DNA of 8,187 nucleotides from an uncultured Bacilli bacterium (GCA_947626445.1 CANQSC010000051.1:1-8187); one strand, 5' to 3'. Counted from the stretch's first letter, positions 1 through 7,644 are shown. Notes: a model not told the origin generated them from the letters alone. Made by a program: numbers and translations.

Positions 1-55
1 AATATTTTAATGTAAAAATTGATTTTTTTTTGTATAATAATAAAGAGGTGTTGAC

Positions 56-2155
56 ATGAAAGAAAGTGTTATTAAAAAATTAGAAAATATTCATGAAGCT
101 AAAAATATAATTGAAATAAATGATTTAATAGGTTTAAAAAGCGCTGAAGAATTAAAAGATTTACAAAATTGTTTAGAAGAGTTAGTAAATGAATATGCTG
201 TTTTTAAAACTAAAAAAGATAAATATATATTATTAAAGAATTGTCCTAATTTAAAGATTGGGAGATATTCGGCTAATAAAAAAGGTTTTGGATTTGTTAT
301 ATTAGATAAAGAAGAAGATTTATATATTAATGATAAAGATAATAATGGGGCTATTCATGATGACATTGTTTTAGCGGAGATAATAAGACAAGGACTTAAA
401 AGAGAAGGAAGAATTATTAGAGTTTTAAAAAGAGAATCTAAAAATCTTGTTGGGGAAGTTGTTAAAAGTGGTAATGGGTTAAGTGTAATATTAGATGATG
501 ATAAACTTAAACTTAATTTAGTAATAGATGAAGAATCTTTAAAACCTTGTGTTGTTGGGTCTAAAGTTGTTATTGAATTAGTTAAAGAATTAGGAAAGAA
601 TAAGTTTTTAGGAAAAGTTAAAAAAGTAATTGGTCATAAAGATGATCCTGGTATTGATATTTTATCTATTGCGTATAAGTATAATATTGAAAATGAATTT
701 AGTAGTGAAGTAGAAGAAGAATTAAAAAGTATTCCAAGTGAAGTAAGTGAAAGTGATTTAGTTGGAAGAACTGATTTAACTAAAGAATTAATTTTTACTA
801 TAGATGGAGATCATACTAAAGATATTGATGATGCAATTAGTTTAAAGATGGTTGATGATTTATATGAATTAGGAGTTCATATTGCTGATGTATCAAACTA
901 TGTTAAAGAAAATACTGCTTTAGGAGATACTGCTTTTGAAAGAGCAACTTCTAATTATTTAGCCGATACAGTTATTCCAATGCTTCCTCATCAAATATCT
1001 AATGGAATATGTTCTTTAAATGAAGGTGTTGTAAGACTTACAATGTCTTGTGTAATGAAAATTGATAAGTTAGGAAAAATTGTTAGTTATGATATTTTTC
1101 CAAGTTATATTAAAAGTGCTAAGAAAATGACTTATTCTAAAGTAAATGATATTTTAATGCGAGATAAATATGATGAAGAATATGCTCCTTTTGTTGATAC
1201 TTTAAAAAAGATGAATGAACTAGCGCATATCCTTCGTAAAGAAAAAATTGGTCGTGGCTATATTGATTTTGAATTAGATGAAGCGGAAGTTGTTGTGGAT
1301 GATAAAGGTGTACCTATTGATATTGTTAAAGTTATAAGAGAAGATGGCGAAAAGTTAATTGAAGACTTTATGATTGCTGCGAATGAAACTGTTGCTACTC
1401 ATATAAGTAATATGGATTTACCATTTATATATCGGGTTCATGGAGAACCTAATAGTGAAAAAATTGATGATTTTGTTAATATGGTTAAATTATTAGGATA
1501 TCATTTAAAAACAAGAATTGTTGATATGAGTCCTAAAACTATGCAAAAAGTATTATTAGAATTAAAAGATAAACCAGAATTTGAACTTTTATCATCATTG
1601 TTACTTCGAAGTATGAAAAAAGCTGTTTATCAAAAAGAAAATATTGGCCATTTTGGTTTAGCTAGTAAAAATTATACCCATTTTACTAGTCCAATTAGAA
1701 GATTTCCGGATTTAACTGTTCATCGTTTATTAAAAAAATATTTAATTGAAAAAGATTTTTCGATGAGTACCATTAATTATTTAGAAAGTAGTTTAGTTAC
1801 TATTGCTGAACATTCAAGTGAAAAAGAAGTGAATGCACAGAATGCTGAGCGAGATGTAATGGATATGAAGATGGCTGAATATATGGAAGCTCATATTGGT
1901 GAAGAATTTGATGGTATAATAAGTGGGGTAACTAATTTTGGGTTCTTTGTTGAATTACCTAATTTAATTGAAGGCTTAGTCCATATTAGTAGTTTAAAAG
2001 GGGATTATTATAATTATGTTTCTGAATTATTATCGCTTGTAGGTAAAAGTACTAAGAAAACTTATCGTTTAGGAGATAAAGTACATGTTAAATGTGTAAG
2101 TAGTTCTAAAGCTACAGCAATGATTGATTTTGAATTAGTAGAGGATCGTGATTAA
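56..2155 (+). CDS. rnr: Ribonuclease R (RNase II/VacB family 3'-5' exoribonuclease)
   Basis: This is a processive, Mg-dependent 3'-to-5' exoribonuclease that degrades structured RNA in the cytoplasm and takes part in mRNA and rRNA decay and in clearing trans-translation substrates. The 699 residues run in the RNase R order: an N-terminal helix-turn-helix-like segment (about 1-60), cold-shock OB folds (about 65-120 and 130-195), the RNB catalytic domain (about 235-565) and a C-terminal S1 domain (about 615-695). The catalytic aspartates are visible as D250, D256, D258 and D259, and the conserved FTSPIRR segment lies at 543-549. The N-terminal segment favours RNase R over RNase II. The protein is shorter than the roughly 780-residue Bacillus enzyme and lacks a long basic tail; it also has no tryptophan. 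The ATG start has AGAGG at 44-48, 7 nt upstream. smpB follows with no gap, so the two are almost certainly co-transcribed. Confidence 0.97.
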   Translation: MKESVIKKLENIHEAKNIIEINDLIGLKSAEELKDLQNCLEELVNEYAVFKTKKDKYILLKNCPNLKIGRYSANKKGFGFVILDKEEDLYINDKDNNGAIHDDIVLAEIIRQGLKREGRIIRVLKRESKNLVGEVVKSGNGLSVILDDDKLKLNLVIDEESLKPCVVGSKVVIELVKELGKNKFLGKVKKVIGHKDDPGIDILSIAYKYNIENEFSSEVEEELKSIPSEVSESDLVGRTDLTKELIFTIDGDHTKDIDDAISLKMVDDLYELGVHIADVSNYVKENTALGDTAFERATSNYLADTVIPMLPHQISNGICSLNEGVVRLTMSCVMKIDKLGKIVSYDIFPSYIKSAKKMTYSKVNDILMRDKYDEEYAPFVDTLKKMNELAHILRKEKIGRGYIDFELDEAEVVVDDKGVPIDIVKVIREDGEKLIEDFMIAANETVATHISNMDLPFIYRVHGEPNSEKIDDFVNMVKLLGYHLKTRIVDMSPKTMQKVLLELKDKPEFELLSSLLLRSMKKAVYQKENIGHFGLASKNYTHFTSPIRRFPDLTVHRLLKKYLIEKDFSMSTINYLESSLVTIAEHSSEKEVNAQNAERDVMDMKMAEYMEAHIGEEFDGIISGVTNFGFFVELPNLIEGLVHISSLKGDYYNYVSELLSLVGKSTKKTYRLGDKVHVKCVSSSKATAMIDFELVEDRD

Positions 2156-2581
2156 ATGGAAGTTAAAAATAAAAAAGCTTATTTTGATTATACTATTTTA
2201 AAAGAAATAGAAGTAGGTATATCATTAGTTGGTAGTGAAATTAAAAGTGTTAGAAATGGTTCTATAGATTTAAAAGATAGTTATGTTATTTTTAAAGATA
2301 ATGAAGCCTATGCTTTAAATATTTATATTGCTAAATATGAAGAAGCTAATAGTTTTAATCATGATGAGCGAAGAAGTAGAAAATTATTATTACATAAAAA
2401 AGAAATTAAAAAACTAAAAGAAATAAAAGAAATGGAAGGTATTAGTATAATTCCATTAAAAGCATACTTTAAAAATAGGCATTTAAAATTATTAATTGGA
2501 GTATGTAAGGGTAAAAAATTATATGATAAAAGAGAAACAATTAAAAAACGTGATGTAGAAAGAGAAAACTTTTCTTTTTAA
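2156..2581 (+). CDS. smpB: SsrA-binding protein SmpB
   Basis: SmpB binds tmRNA (ssrA) and carries it into the A site of ribosomes stalled on mRNA without a stop codon, so that the peptide is tagged and the ribosome released. The 141 residues show the family signatures: NKKAYFDY at 5-12, GISLVGSEIKSVRNG at 21-35, the ERRSRKLLLHKKEI block at 71-84, and YFKNRHLKLLIGVCKGKKLYDKRE in the stretch 104-127. The basic C-terminal tail (about 128-141), which reaches into the mRNA channel, is present but short; family members are usually 150-160 residues. The ATG immediately follows the rnr stop codon, and its ribosome site AGAGGA (2140-2145) lies inside the end of rnr. This indicates one transcript and probably translational coupling. 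The tmRNA gene itself, which sits next to smpB in many Firmicutes, is not in this window. Confidence 0.97.
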   Translation: MEVKNKKAYFDYTILKEIEVGISLVGSEIKSVRNGSIDLKDSYVIFKDNEAYALNIYIAKYEEANSFNHDERRSRKLLLHKKEIKKLKEIKEMEGISIIPLKAYFKNRHLKLLIGVCKGKKLYDKRETIKKRDVERENFSF

Positions 2582-2592
2582 AGAAAATATTA

Positions 2593-2598
2593 TATAAT
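2593..2598 (+). promoter_or_regulatory. Possible -10 box upstream of the surface-protein gene
   Basis: A perfect TATAAT lies in the 43-nt gap after smpB and would place a transcript start near 2605, just ahead of the AAGGAA ribosome site (2611-2616). The matching -35 position (2570-2575, TTTTCT) is poor and there is no TG extension. In a region this AT-rich the hexamer may be chance. It could give the surface gene expression independent of rnr-smpB. Confidence 0.3.
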
Positions 2599-2624
2599 TT
2601 GAAATAGAATAAGGAATTGGTAAT

Positions 2625-4322
2625 ATGAAAATAAGATATAAATTATCATTATTATTAATAGGGTTAATGTTAATAGGTTGTTTATATATAACCCAATCAT
2701 ATGCATTATGGATAGTAGAAAAAGAACAAACTAAAGAAAATGAAATAGAAGTAGGATGTTTTAGTATAGGTTTTAGTGAACAAAGTGAAAGTATCAATTT
2801 AAATAATACATATCCAATGAGTGATAGTTTAGGCTTAAGTAGTGATCCTTATACATTTACGATAACTAATACTTGTACGATAAATAATAGTTATGTTTTA
2901 ACATTAAATACATTAAGCACTAATACTTTAGATACAAGTAAAATAAAATATGCTTTATATAAAAGTAGTGAAGAAAAACCGACTGTAGGAAGTAAATTAA
3001 GTAGAATAAATAATGATTTAGAAAATTTAAGAGTAGAAAATTTAGGAACATCATACATATTAGATACAGGAGTACTAACAGGAGGAACAAAAGTAGATGG
3101 AGAAGTAAGTAATGGAGAAGAAGTAACTTATAATTTATATTTATGGATAGATGAGATAGCCGGAAATGAAGTAGAAGGACAAACATTTGAAGCAAGTATA
3201 AATGTAATAAGTGCGGCAACAGAAAGTAATGAAATAGGTGAAGTATTTGGTAGTGAAGTAGCAAACTGTGGCCAAAGTGGTAAAGATGCTGTAACTTGTA
3301 TTAAAGAAAATGCTTATTTAGATACAATAAACTTAGCATATGATAATGCAAGTGCAAGTGGAGTGTTAGACAATAATTTAAGATATATAGGAAGTGATCC
3401 AAATAACTATATCGATATTGGAGACAGGACAAGTGATGGAAAAGTAATACCTTGGCGAATAATAGGAGTCATGAATAATATAACCGAAGTAAGTAATGAT
3501 GAAGAAAAAACTACAACCATAGGTAATCACTTAAAAGTAATAAGAGCAGACAGTATAGGAACATATAGTTGGGATGGATCACAAAAAGCAATAAATAATG
3601 GGAATGGAGTAAATGAATGGAGTCAAGCTCGTATAATGAAGTTATTAAATCCAGGATATGATGAGAATCAAGATATCGATAGTGATGAACAATTAATAAC
3701 TGTTAATAATAGTTTATATTGGAGTAATACTAAAGGTAATTGCTATAATAATGATAATAATGCTTATATCCCTTGTGATTTTACCAGCGAAGGAATAAGT
3801 GATACTGCAAAAAATAATCTATCTAAAATAAGATGGAATACTGGTTCTTTTGCGACCAGAAATGATATCGAATGGACAGCAAGTGGATCTTATGCTGCTG
3901 AAAGAAGTCAATACCATGGTAAATCTCAATGTGAAGGTAACGGATCTCCAGCGTGTAATGATGAAGTTCCAAGAACTACAACGTGGGATGGATATGTAGG
4001 ATTAATGTATCCAAGTGATTTTGGTTATGCTGTGGGAGATAATGTAAGAACAAATTGTATTTCTAAAAGTATGTATTTATATAACATTGGTAATTGCATA
4101 GTATCCAATTGGCTTCATAATAATCATGATCAGTGGACAATTACTCCAATTACAGGACCAACTCAAGCTGAGGGTACATTTAGAATTTTACAAAATGGTA
4201 GCTTAGTTCCTGACAGATTAAGCCGTGGAAGTACTATAAATCCTGTAGTTTATTTAAAATCAAATGTCAAAATAATAAATGGTAATGGAACTATAGATAA
4301 TCCTTTTGTTTTAGAAGCTTAA
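2625..4322 (+). CDS. Secreted or surface-anchored protein, function unknown (SipW/TasA-like N-terminus, DUF6273-like C-terminal region)
   Basis: I do not recognise a named gene. The 565-residue product starts with a basic n-region (K2, R4, K6) and a hydrophobic core (about 7-25), so it is exported. Two processing readings exist: a lipobox LIGC with Cys19, or signal-peptidase cleavage after SYA (25-27). The second, with the following residues up to about 200, recalls TasA/camelysin-type proteins matured by SipW. From about 255 the order of motifs (YIDIG 262-266, IPWRIIGV 275-282, NEWSQARIMKLLNPGY 330-345, VGLMYPSDFGYA 458-469, QWTITPITG 503-511, NPVVYLKS 539-546) resembles DUF6273-type domains in Firmicute surface proteins; this is recall, not a search. 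Ten cysteines besides Cys19 are present, mostly in close pairs. There is no LPXTG motif or C-terminal membrane anchor. The start is backed by AAGGAA (2611-2616), 8 nt before ATG. The gene lies between smpB and a terminator and has strikingly ATA-rich codon use in its first 400 codons. Confidence 0.8.
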   Translation: MKIRYKLSLLLIGLMLIGCLYITQSYALWIVEKEQTKENEIEVGCFSIGFSEQSESINLNNTYPMSDSLGLSSDPYTFTITNTCTINNSYVLTLNTLSTNTLDTSKIKYALYKSSEEKPTVGSKLSRINNDLENLRVENLGTSYILDTGVLTGGTKVDGEVSNGEEVTYNLYLWIDEIAGNEVEGQTFEASINVISAATESNEIGEVFGSEVANCGQSGKDAVTCIKENAYLDTINLAYDNASASGVLDNNLRYIGSDPNNYIDIGDRTSDGKVIPWRIIGVMNNITEVSNDEEKTTTIGNHLKVIRADSIGTYSWDGSQKAINNGNGVNEWSQARIMKLLNPGYDENQDIDSDEQLITVNNSLYWSNTKGNCYNNDNNAYIPCDFTSEGISDTAKNNLSKIRWNTGSFATRNDIEWTASGSYAAERSQYHGKSQCEGNGSPACNDEVPRTTTWDGYVGLMYPSDFGYAVGDNVRTNCISKSMYLYNIGNCIVSNWLHNNHDQWTITPITGPTQAEGTFRILQNGSLVPDRLSRGSTINPVVYLKSNVKIINGNGTIDNPFVLEA

Positions 4323-4340
4323 CATTAGTTAAGTTTTTTT
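4315..4340 (+). terminator. Rho-independent terminator overlapping the surface-gene stop codon
   Basis: The left arm 4315-4323 pairs with 4328-4336 (core CTTAAC/GTTAAG, extended by A-T pairs and one G-U) around an ATTA loop, and a run of seven T follows (4334-4340). The left arm includes the TAA stop. It closes the rnr-smpB-surface-protein unit immediately before the tilS promoter. Confidence 0.75.
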
Positions 4341-4342
4341 GC

Positions 4343-4371
4343 TTGAATTGGATAATAATCCTTGTTAAAAT
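4343..4371 (+). promoter_or_regulatory. Promoter of tilS-ftsH (sigma-A type, extended -10)
   Basis: The -35 box TTGAAT (4343-4348) is followed by exactly 17 nt and the -10 box TAAAAT (4366-4371), preceded by the TG of an extended -10 (4363-4364). The predicted start is near 4378, giving a leader of about 22 nt. Its position directly after the upstream terminator fits an independent transcription unit. Confidence 0.7.
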
Positions 4372-4383
4372 AAGATTGTTTTC

Positions 4384-4390
4384 AAAGGAG
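4384..4390 (+). promoter_or_regulatory. Ribosome binding site deciding the tilS start
   Basis: AAAGGAG ends 9 nt before the ATG at 4400 but only 3 nt before the in-frame ATG at 4394, and it lies downstream of the in-frame TTG at 4343. It therefore selects 4400 as the start. The TTG at 4343 is also part of the -35 box, which rules it out. Confidence 0.8.
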
Positions 4391-4399
4391 TTTATGCTC

Positions 4400-5713
4400 A
4401 TGTTAGATTTAATTAATAAAAATGATAAAATTGTTGTAGCAACTTCTGGTGGACCTGATTCTATGTATTTACTAAATGAATTAATCAAAGAGAAAGAAGA
4501 AAAATCTCTTTCTTTAATTGTGGCTCATGTGAATCACGAAACTAGAAAAGAATGTGATGAAGAAGAAAAATTTGTTAAAGAATTTTGTTTAAAAAATAAT
4601 ATTAAATGTGAAGTATATAAAATAAATAAATATTCTAAAGGTCATTTTACGGAAGAAGAAGCTAGACAAATTAGAATAGAATTTTTTAAATCATTAATTT
4701 TAAAATATCATTATGATTATGTTGTAACAGCCCATCATGCTGATGATTTAATAGAAACAATCTTAATGAAAATTATTAGAGGAAGTACCTTAGATAGTAT
4801 AGTAGGAATTAAAAGTATTCAAAAAATTAAGGGGATTATTTTTAAAAGGCCATTATTAAATTTAAGTAAAGAAGAAATATTAAAAAAAATAGATATACCA
4901 TATAAAATAGATTATACTAATTATGAAGAAAATCATTTAAGAAATAGAATTAGAAAAAATGTTGTGCCGCTTTTAAAAGAAGAAGTAAATAATGTAGATA
5001 AGAAGTTTTTTAAATTTAGTAAAGAATTAAATGATTTAGTGGAATACTTAAATAATGAGTTGGATATAATAGATAAAGAATTAAAAAAAGATGAATTTAT
5101 TGATTTAGAAAAATTTAATAATTTAGATGAATATTTAAAAAAAGAATATTTAAAAAGATTATTTAGATTTATTTATGGTAGTGACGTTAATAAATTAAAT
5201 TATCAAAATTATGATAATATAATTAATTTTCTTAAAAAAAGAAAGAAAAATTATTTAGAATTACCAATAGATTATTTAATTGAAGTTAATAAAAATAGAT
5301 TTAGAATTATTAAGAAAAAAAATAAAAATAATTTTAGAATATTATGCGAAGATTATGTTAAATTAGAAGATGGCATATTAATTAGAAAAGAAAGTTTTGG
5401 TAAGAAAAGTAATTATGAGATTCATTTAAATAGTAAAGATATTAAATTACCATTATATATTACTAATAGATTACCGGGTATGAAAATGGAAGTAAAGAAT
5501 TTAAAGGGAAGTAAAAAAGTTAAAGATATAATGATAGATGAACATGTTTTGCCAAGTAAAAAAGATGAGATTCCAATTATGGTTGATAGTGATGGTAAAG
5601 TATTGTGGATATTAGGAATAAAAAAATCTAAATATGATTTAGACAAATATGAAAAGTGTGATATAATATATGAATACGAAAGAAAGGAATTAAAAGATGA
5701 AGAAAACAAATAA
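4400..5713 (+). CDS. tilS: tRNA(Ile)-lysidine synthase TilS
   Basis: TilS attaches lysine to C34 of the CAU-anticodon tRNA-Ile using ATP, making lysidine; this changes both its charging (Met to Ile) and its codon reading (AUG to AUA). It is essential in most bacteria and cytoplasmic. From the start at 4400 the protein has 437 residues. The N-terminal PP-loop ATPase motif SGGPDS is at 16-21, followed by AHVNHETR at 42-49, AHHADDLIET at 111-120, IIRGS at 125-129, RPLL at 150-153 and the family block HLRNRIRKNVVPLL at 179-192. The lysine-rich middle is the variable region, and the C-terminal tRNA-binding domain is recognisable from about 350 (NRLPG at 356-360, WILGIKKS at 403-410). The length is slightly below the 470 or so of Bacillus TilS. 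The last 17 nt overlap ftsH, so the two are one operon, driven by the promoter just upstream. This genome uses AUA heavily, so the enzyme should be indispensable. Confidence 0.96.
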   Translation: MLDLINKNDKIVVATSGGPDSMYLLNELIKEKEEKSLSLIVAHVNHETRKECDEEEKFVKEFCLKNNIKCEVYKINKYSKGHFTEEEARQIRIEFFKSLILKYHYDYVVTAHHADDLIETILMKIIRGSTLDSIVGIKSIQKIKGIIFKRPLLNLSKEEILKKIDIPYKIDYTNYEENHLRNRIRKNVVPLLKEEVNNVDKKFFKFSKELNDLVEYLNNELDIIDKELKKDEFIDLEKFNNLDEYLKKEYLKRLFRFIYGSDVNKLNYQNYDNIINFLKKRKKNYLELPIDYLIEVNKNRFRIIKKKNKNNFRILCEDYVKLEDGILIRKESFGKKSNYEIHLNSKDIKLPLYITNRLPGMKMEVKNLKGSKKVKDIMIDEHVLPSKKDEIPIMVDSDGKVLWILGIKKSKYDLDKYEKCDIIYEYERKELKDEENK

Positions 5714-7577
5714 TACAAATACAATTAAAAATTTATTTCCATATTTAATTTTAATATTAGTTATATTTGTAATATTAAATGTTTTAAATATGGGAAGAAC
5801 AATAACTAAAGAAATAACAACTGGAGAATTAATGACCGAAATATCTAATAAAAATGTTACTGAAATAGCTATTACTCCTAGTGCTGAAGAAAGTATATAT
5901 TATGTTGAAGGTAAATTATCTAGTTATAATGAAAATGAAAAGTTTAAAGCTAAAGTAGTAGATGCTGAATTAAATAGTATAGTTAAATATGCTGAAGCTA
6001 ATAATTTAAAAGTATATGAAACTAATGCTGATCCGGGTAAAGTATCTTGGGTATATATAATTATTAATATTTTACCTTTAGTTATTTTAGTTGGAGCTAC
6101 TTACTTTATCTTTGTTAAGATGGCTAATACTAATAAAGGATCTATGGATTTTGGTAAGAGTAGAGCTAAGTTAAGTGAAAATGGTGGTAAAGTAAGATTT
6201 AGTGATGTAGCTGGTTTAAAAGAAGAAAAAGAAGAAGTTGCAGAGTTAATTGATTTCTTAAAAAGCCCTAAGAAATTTCAAAAACTGGGCGCAAGAATTC
6301 CTAAAGGTGTCCTTTTAGTTGGGCCTCCCGGAACAGGTAAAACTTTACTTGCTAAAGCTGTTGCTGGAGAAGCTAATGTCCCATTTTATTTTATAAGTGG
6401 TTCTGATTTTGTAGAATTATTTGTTGGTGTTGGGGCATCAAGAGTTCGTGATATGTTTAAAGAAGCTAAAAGAAATGCGCCATGTTTAATCTTTATTGAT
6501 GAAATTGATGCAGTTGGGCGCCAAAGAGGTTCTGGTATTGGGGGAGGGCATGATGAACGTGAACAAACTCTTAACCAATTATTAACTGAGATGGATGGTT
6601 TTGGAGCTAATGAAGGTATCATCATTATTGCCGCTACAAATAGACCTGATGTTTTAGATCCGGCTTTACTTCGTCCAGGAAGATTTGATAGACAAGTAAC
6701 AGTTAGCTTACCTGATACTGAAGAACGTGAAGCTATATTAAAGGTTCATGCTAGAGATAAAATCTTAGCTAGTGATGTTGATTTAAAAAGTATTAGTAGA
6801 AGAACTTCTGGTTTTAGTGGAGCTGATTTGGAGAACTTACTAAATGAAGCAGCTTTATTAGCAGTTAGAAAAAATCAAGATAATATTACAATTAAAGATA
6901 TTGATGAAGCTACAGACCGAGTATTAATGGGACCTGCTAAGGTTTCTCGAAAAGTAAGTGACAATGTTAAGTGGTTAACTGCTGTTCATGAATCTGGTCA
7001 TGCGGTTATTGGCTTAAAATTAAAAGATGCCATGGAAGTTCAAAAGATTACAATTATCCCTCGTGGTATGGCTGGTGGATATACAGCGTATACACCAAAG
7101 GAAGACAATATTACTCGTTATACAAGACGTGAAATGATTGCGATGATAACTAGTACTTTAGCTGGACGAGCTAGTGAAGAATTATTCTTAGATGATATTA
7201 CAACTGGAGCTAGTGATGACTTTAAAAGAGCAACTGAACTTGCTAGAAGCATGGTAACTGAATATGGTATGTCTGATTTAGGACCTATGCGTTATGAATC
7301 ATCTAGTGAAAATGTTTTCTTAGGAAGAGATTACAATAAGACTAAAAACTATTCTGACCAAGTTGCTTTAGAAATTGATCAAGCATCAAGAAAAATAATT
7401 AATGAATGTTATGAAAATGCTAAAAAGATTTTAAAAGAAAATAAAAAATTAGTTATGCAATTAGCTAATACTTTAATTGAAAAAGAAACGATTACTAAAG
7501 AAGAAATTGATCAAGTTGTTAAAAATGGAAAATTAGTTGATAATAAAGAAGAAAAAGAAGATCAAGAAGAAGAATAA
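5697..7577 (+). CDS. ftsH: ATP-dependent zinc metalloprotease FtsH
   Basis: FtsH is a membrane-anchored hexameric AAA+ protease that extracts and degrades misfolded membrane proteins and selected soluble regulators. The 626 residues contain a first membrane helix (about 12-31), an extracytoplasmic domain (about 32-117), a second helix (about 118-140) and the AAA module with Walker A GPPGTGKT (209-216), pore loop FVG (242-244), Walker B LIFIDEID (264-271) and the second region of homology ending in arginine fingers R326 and R329. The protease domain carries HESGH (431-435), with H431 and H435 binding zinc and E432 catalytic; D508 in GASDDF is the expected third ligand. A charged Glu/Lys tail ends the protein, as is common. 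No key residue is missing. The start ATG overlaps the 3' end of tilS by 17 nt and has AAAGGA (5683-5688), 8 nt upstream. A hairpin terminator follows. The hpt gene, usually between tilS and ftsH in Bacillus-type genomes, is absent. Confidence 0.98.
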   Translation: MKKTNNTNTIKNLFPYLILILVIFVILNVLNMGRTITKEITTGELMTEISNKNVTEIAITPSAEESIYYVEGKLSSYNENEKFKAKVVDAELNSIVKYAEANNLKVYETNADPGKVSWVYIIINILPLVILVGATYFIFVKMANTNKGSMDFGKSRAKLSENGGKVRFSDVAGLKEEKEEVAELIDFLKSPKKFQKLGARIPKGVLLVGPPGTGKTLLAKAVAGEANVPFYFISGSDFVELFVGVGASRVRDMFKEAKRNAPCLIFIDEIDAVGRQRGSGIGGGHDEREQTLNQLLTEMDGFGANEGIIIIAATNRPDVLDPALLRPGRFDRQVTVSLPDTEEREAILKVHARDKILASDVDLKSISRRTSGFSGADLENLLNEAALLAVRKNQDNITIKDIDEATDRVLMGPAKVSRKVSDNVKWLTAVHESGHAVIGLKLKDAMEVQKITIIPRGMAGGYTAYTPKEDNITRYTRREMIAMITSTLAGRASEELFLDDITTGASDDFKRATELARSMVTEYGMSDLGPMRYESSSENVFLGRDYNKTKNYSDQVALEIDQASRKIINECYENAKKILKENKKLVMQLANTLIEKETITKEEIDQVVKNGKLVDNKEEKEDQEEE

Positions 7578-7580
7578 AAT

Positions 7581-7603
7581 TTGCAAGAAATTGCAATTTT
7601 TTT
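7581..7603 (+). terminator. Short rho-independent terminator after ftsH
   Basis: TTGCAA (7581-7586) and TTGCAA (7591-7596) pair around a GAAA tetraloop and are followed by seven T (7597-7603); A-T pairs can extend the stem past one T-T mismatch. It begins 3 nt after the ftsH stop codon. The stem is short and low in GC, so some read-through into the next region is likely. Confidence 0.65.
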
Positions 7604-7613
7604 CAAATTCTTA

Positions 7614-7644
7614 TTGACTTAGGGGGGGGAGAACAAAGTATATA
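7614..7644 (+). promoter_or_regulatory. Candidate promoter with a G8 tract in its spacer, upstream of the methyltransferase
   Basis: TTGACT (7614-7619) is a good -35 match. Downstream, overlapping -10 candidates lie at 7637-7642 (AGTATA, 17-nt spacer) and 7639-7644 (TATATA, 19-nt spacer). Between the boxes is a run of eight G (7622-7629), so a change in the number of G would alter the spacer length. A perfect TATAAT at 7664-7669 is an alternative -10 but lacks a usable -35. This is the best promoter I can find for the downstream gene. Confidence 0.4.

Noticed and set aside
14..31. A/T-only hairpin with a T9 run before rnr, as a terminator of an upstream gene
   Set aside because: The stem is six A-T pairs with a 2-nt loop and no GC, which is too weak to support.
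33..38. TATAAT upstream of rnr as its promoter
   Set aside because: The transcript would start near 45, inside the ribosome site (44-50), and the -35 position is poor. The real promoter is probably further upstream, outside the window.
2563..2587. Inverted repeats around the smpB stop codon as a terminator
   Set aside because: The repeats are almost all A-T with 1-2 nt spacers, and no T-run follows the outer repeat. Read-through into the surface gene is just as likely.
2920..3264. Leucine-rich reading frame on the minus strand
   Set aside because: It is the antisense shadow of A-rich codons in the surface-protein gene, with no ribosome site or recognisable domain. The other minus-strand frames are the same kind of artefact.
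4343..4399. Longer tilS reading frame beginning at TTG 4343 or ATG 4394
   Set aside because: The TTG is part of the -35 box and upstream of the predicted transcript start; ATG 4394 is only 3 nt from the ribosome site. ATG 4400 has correct spacing and fits the family N-terminus.
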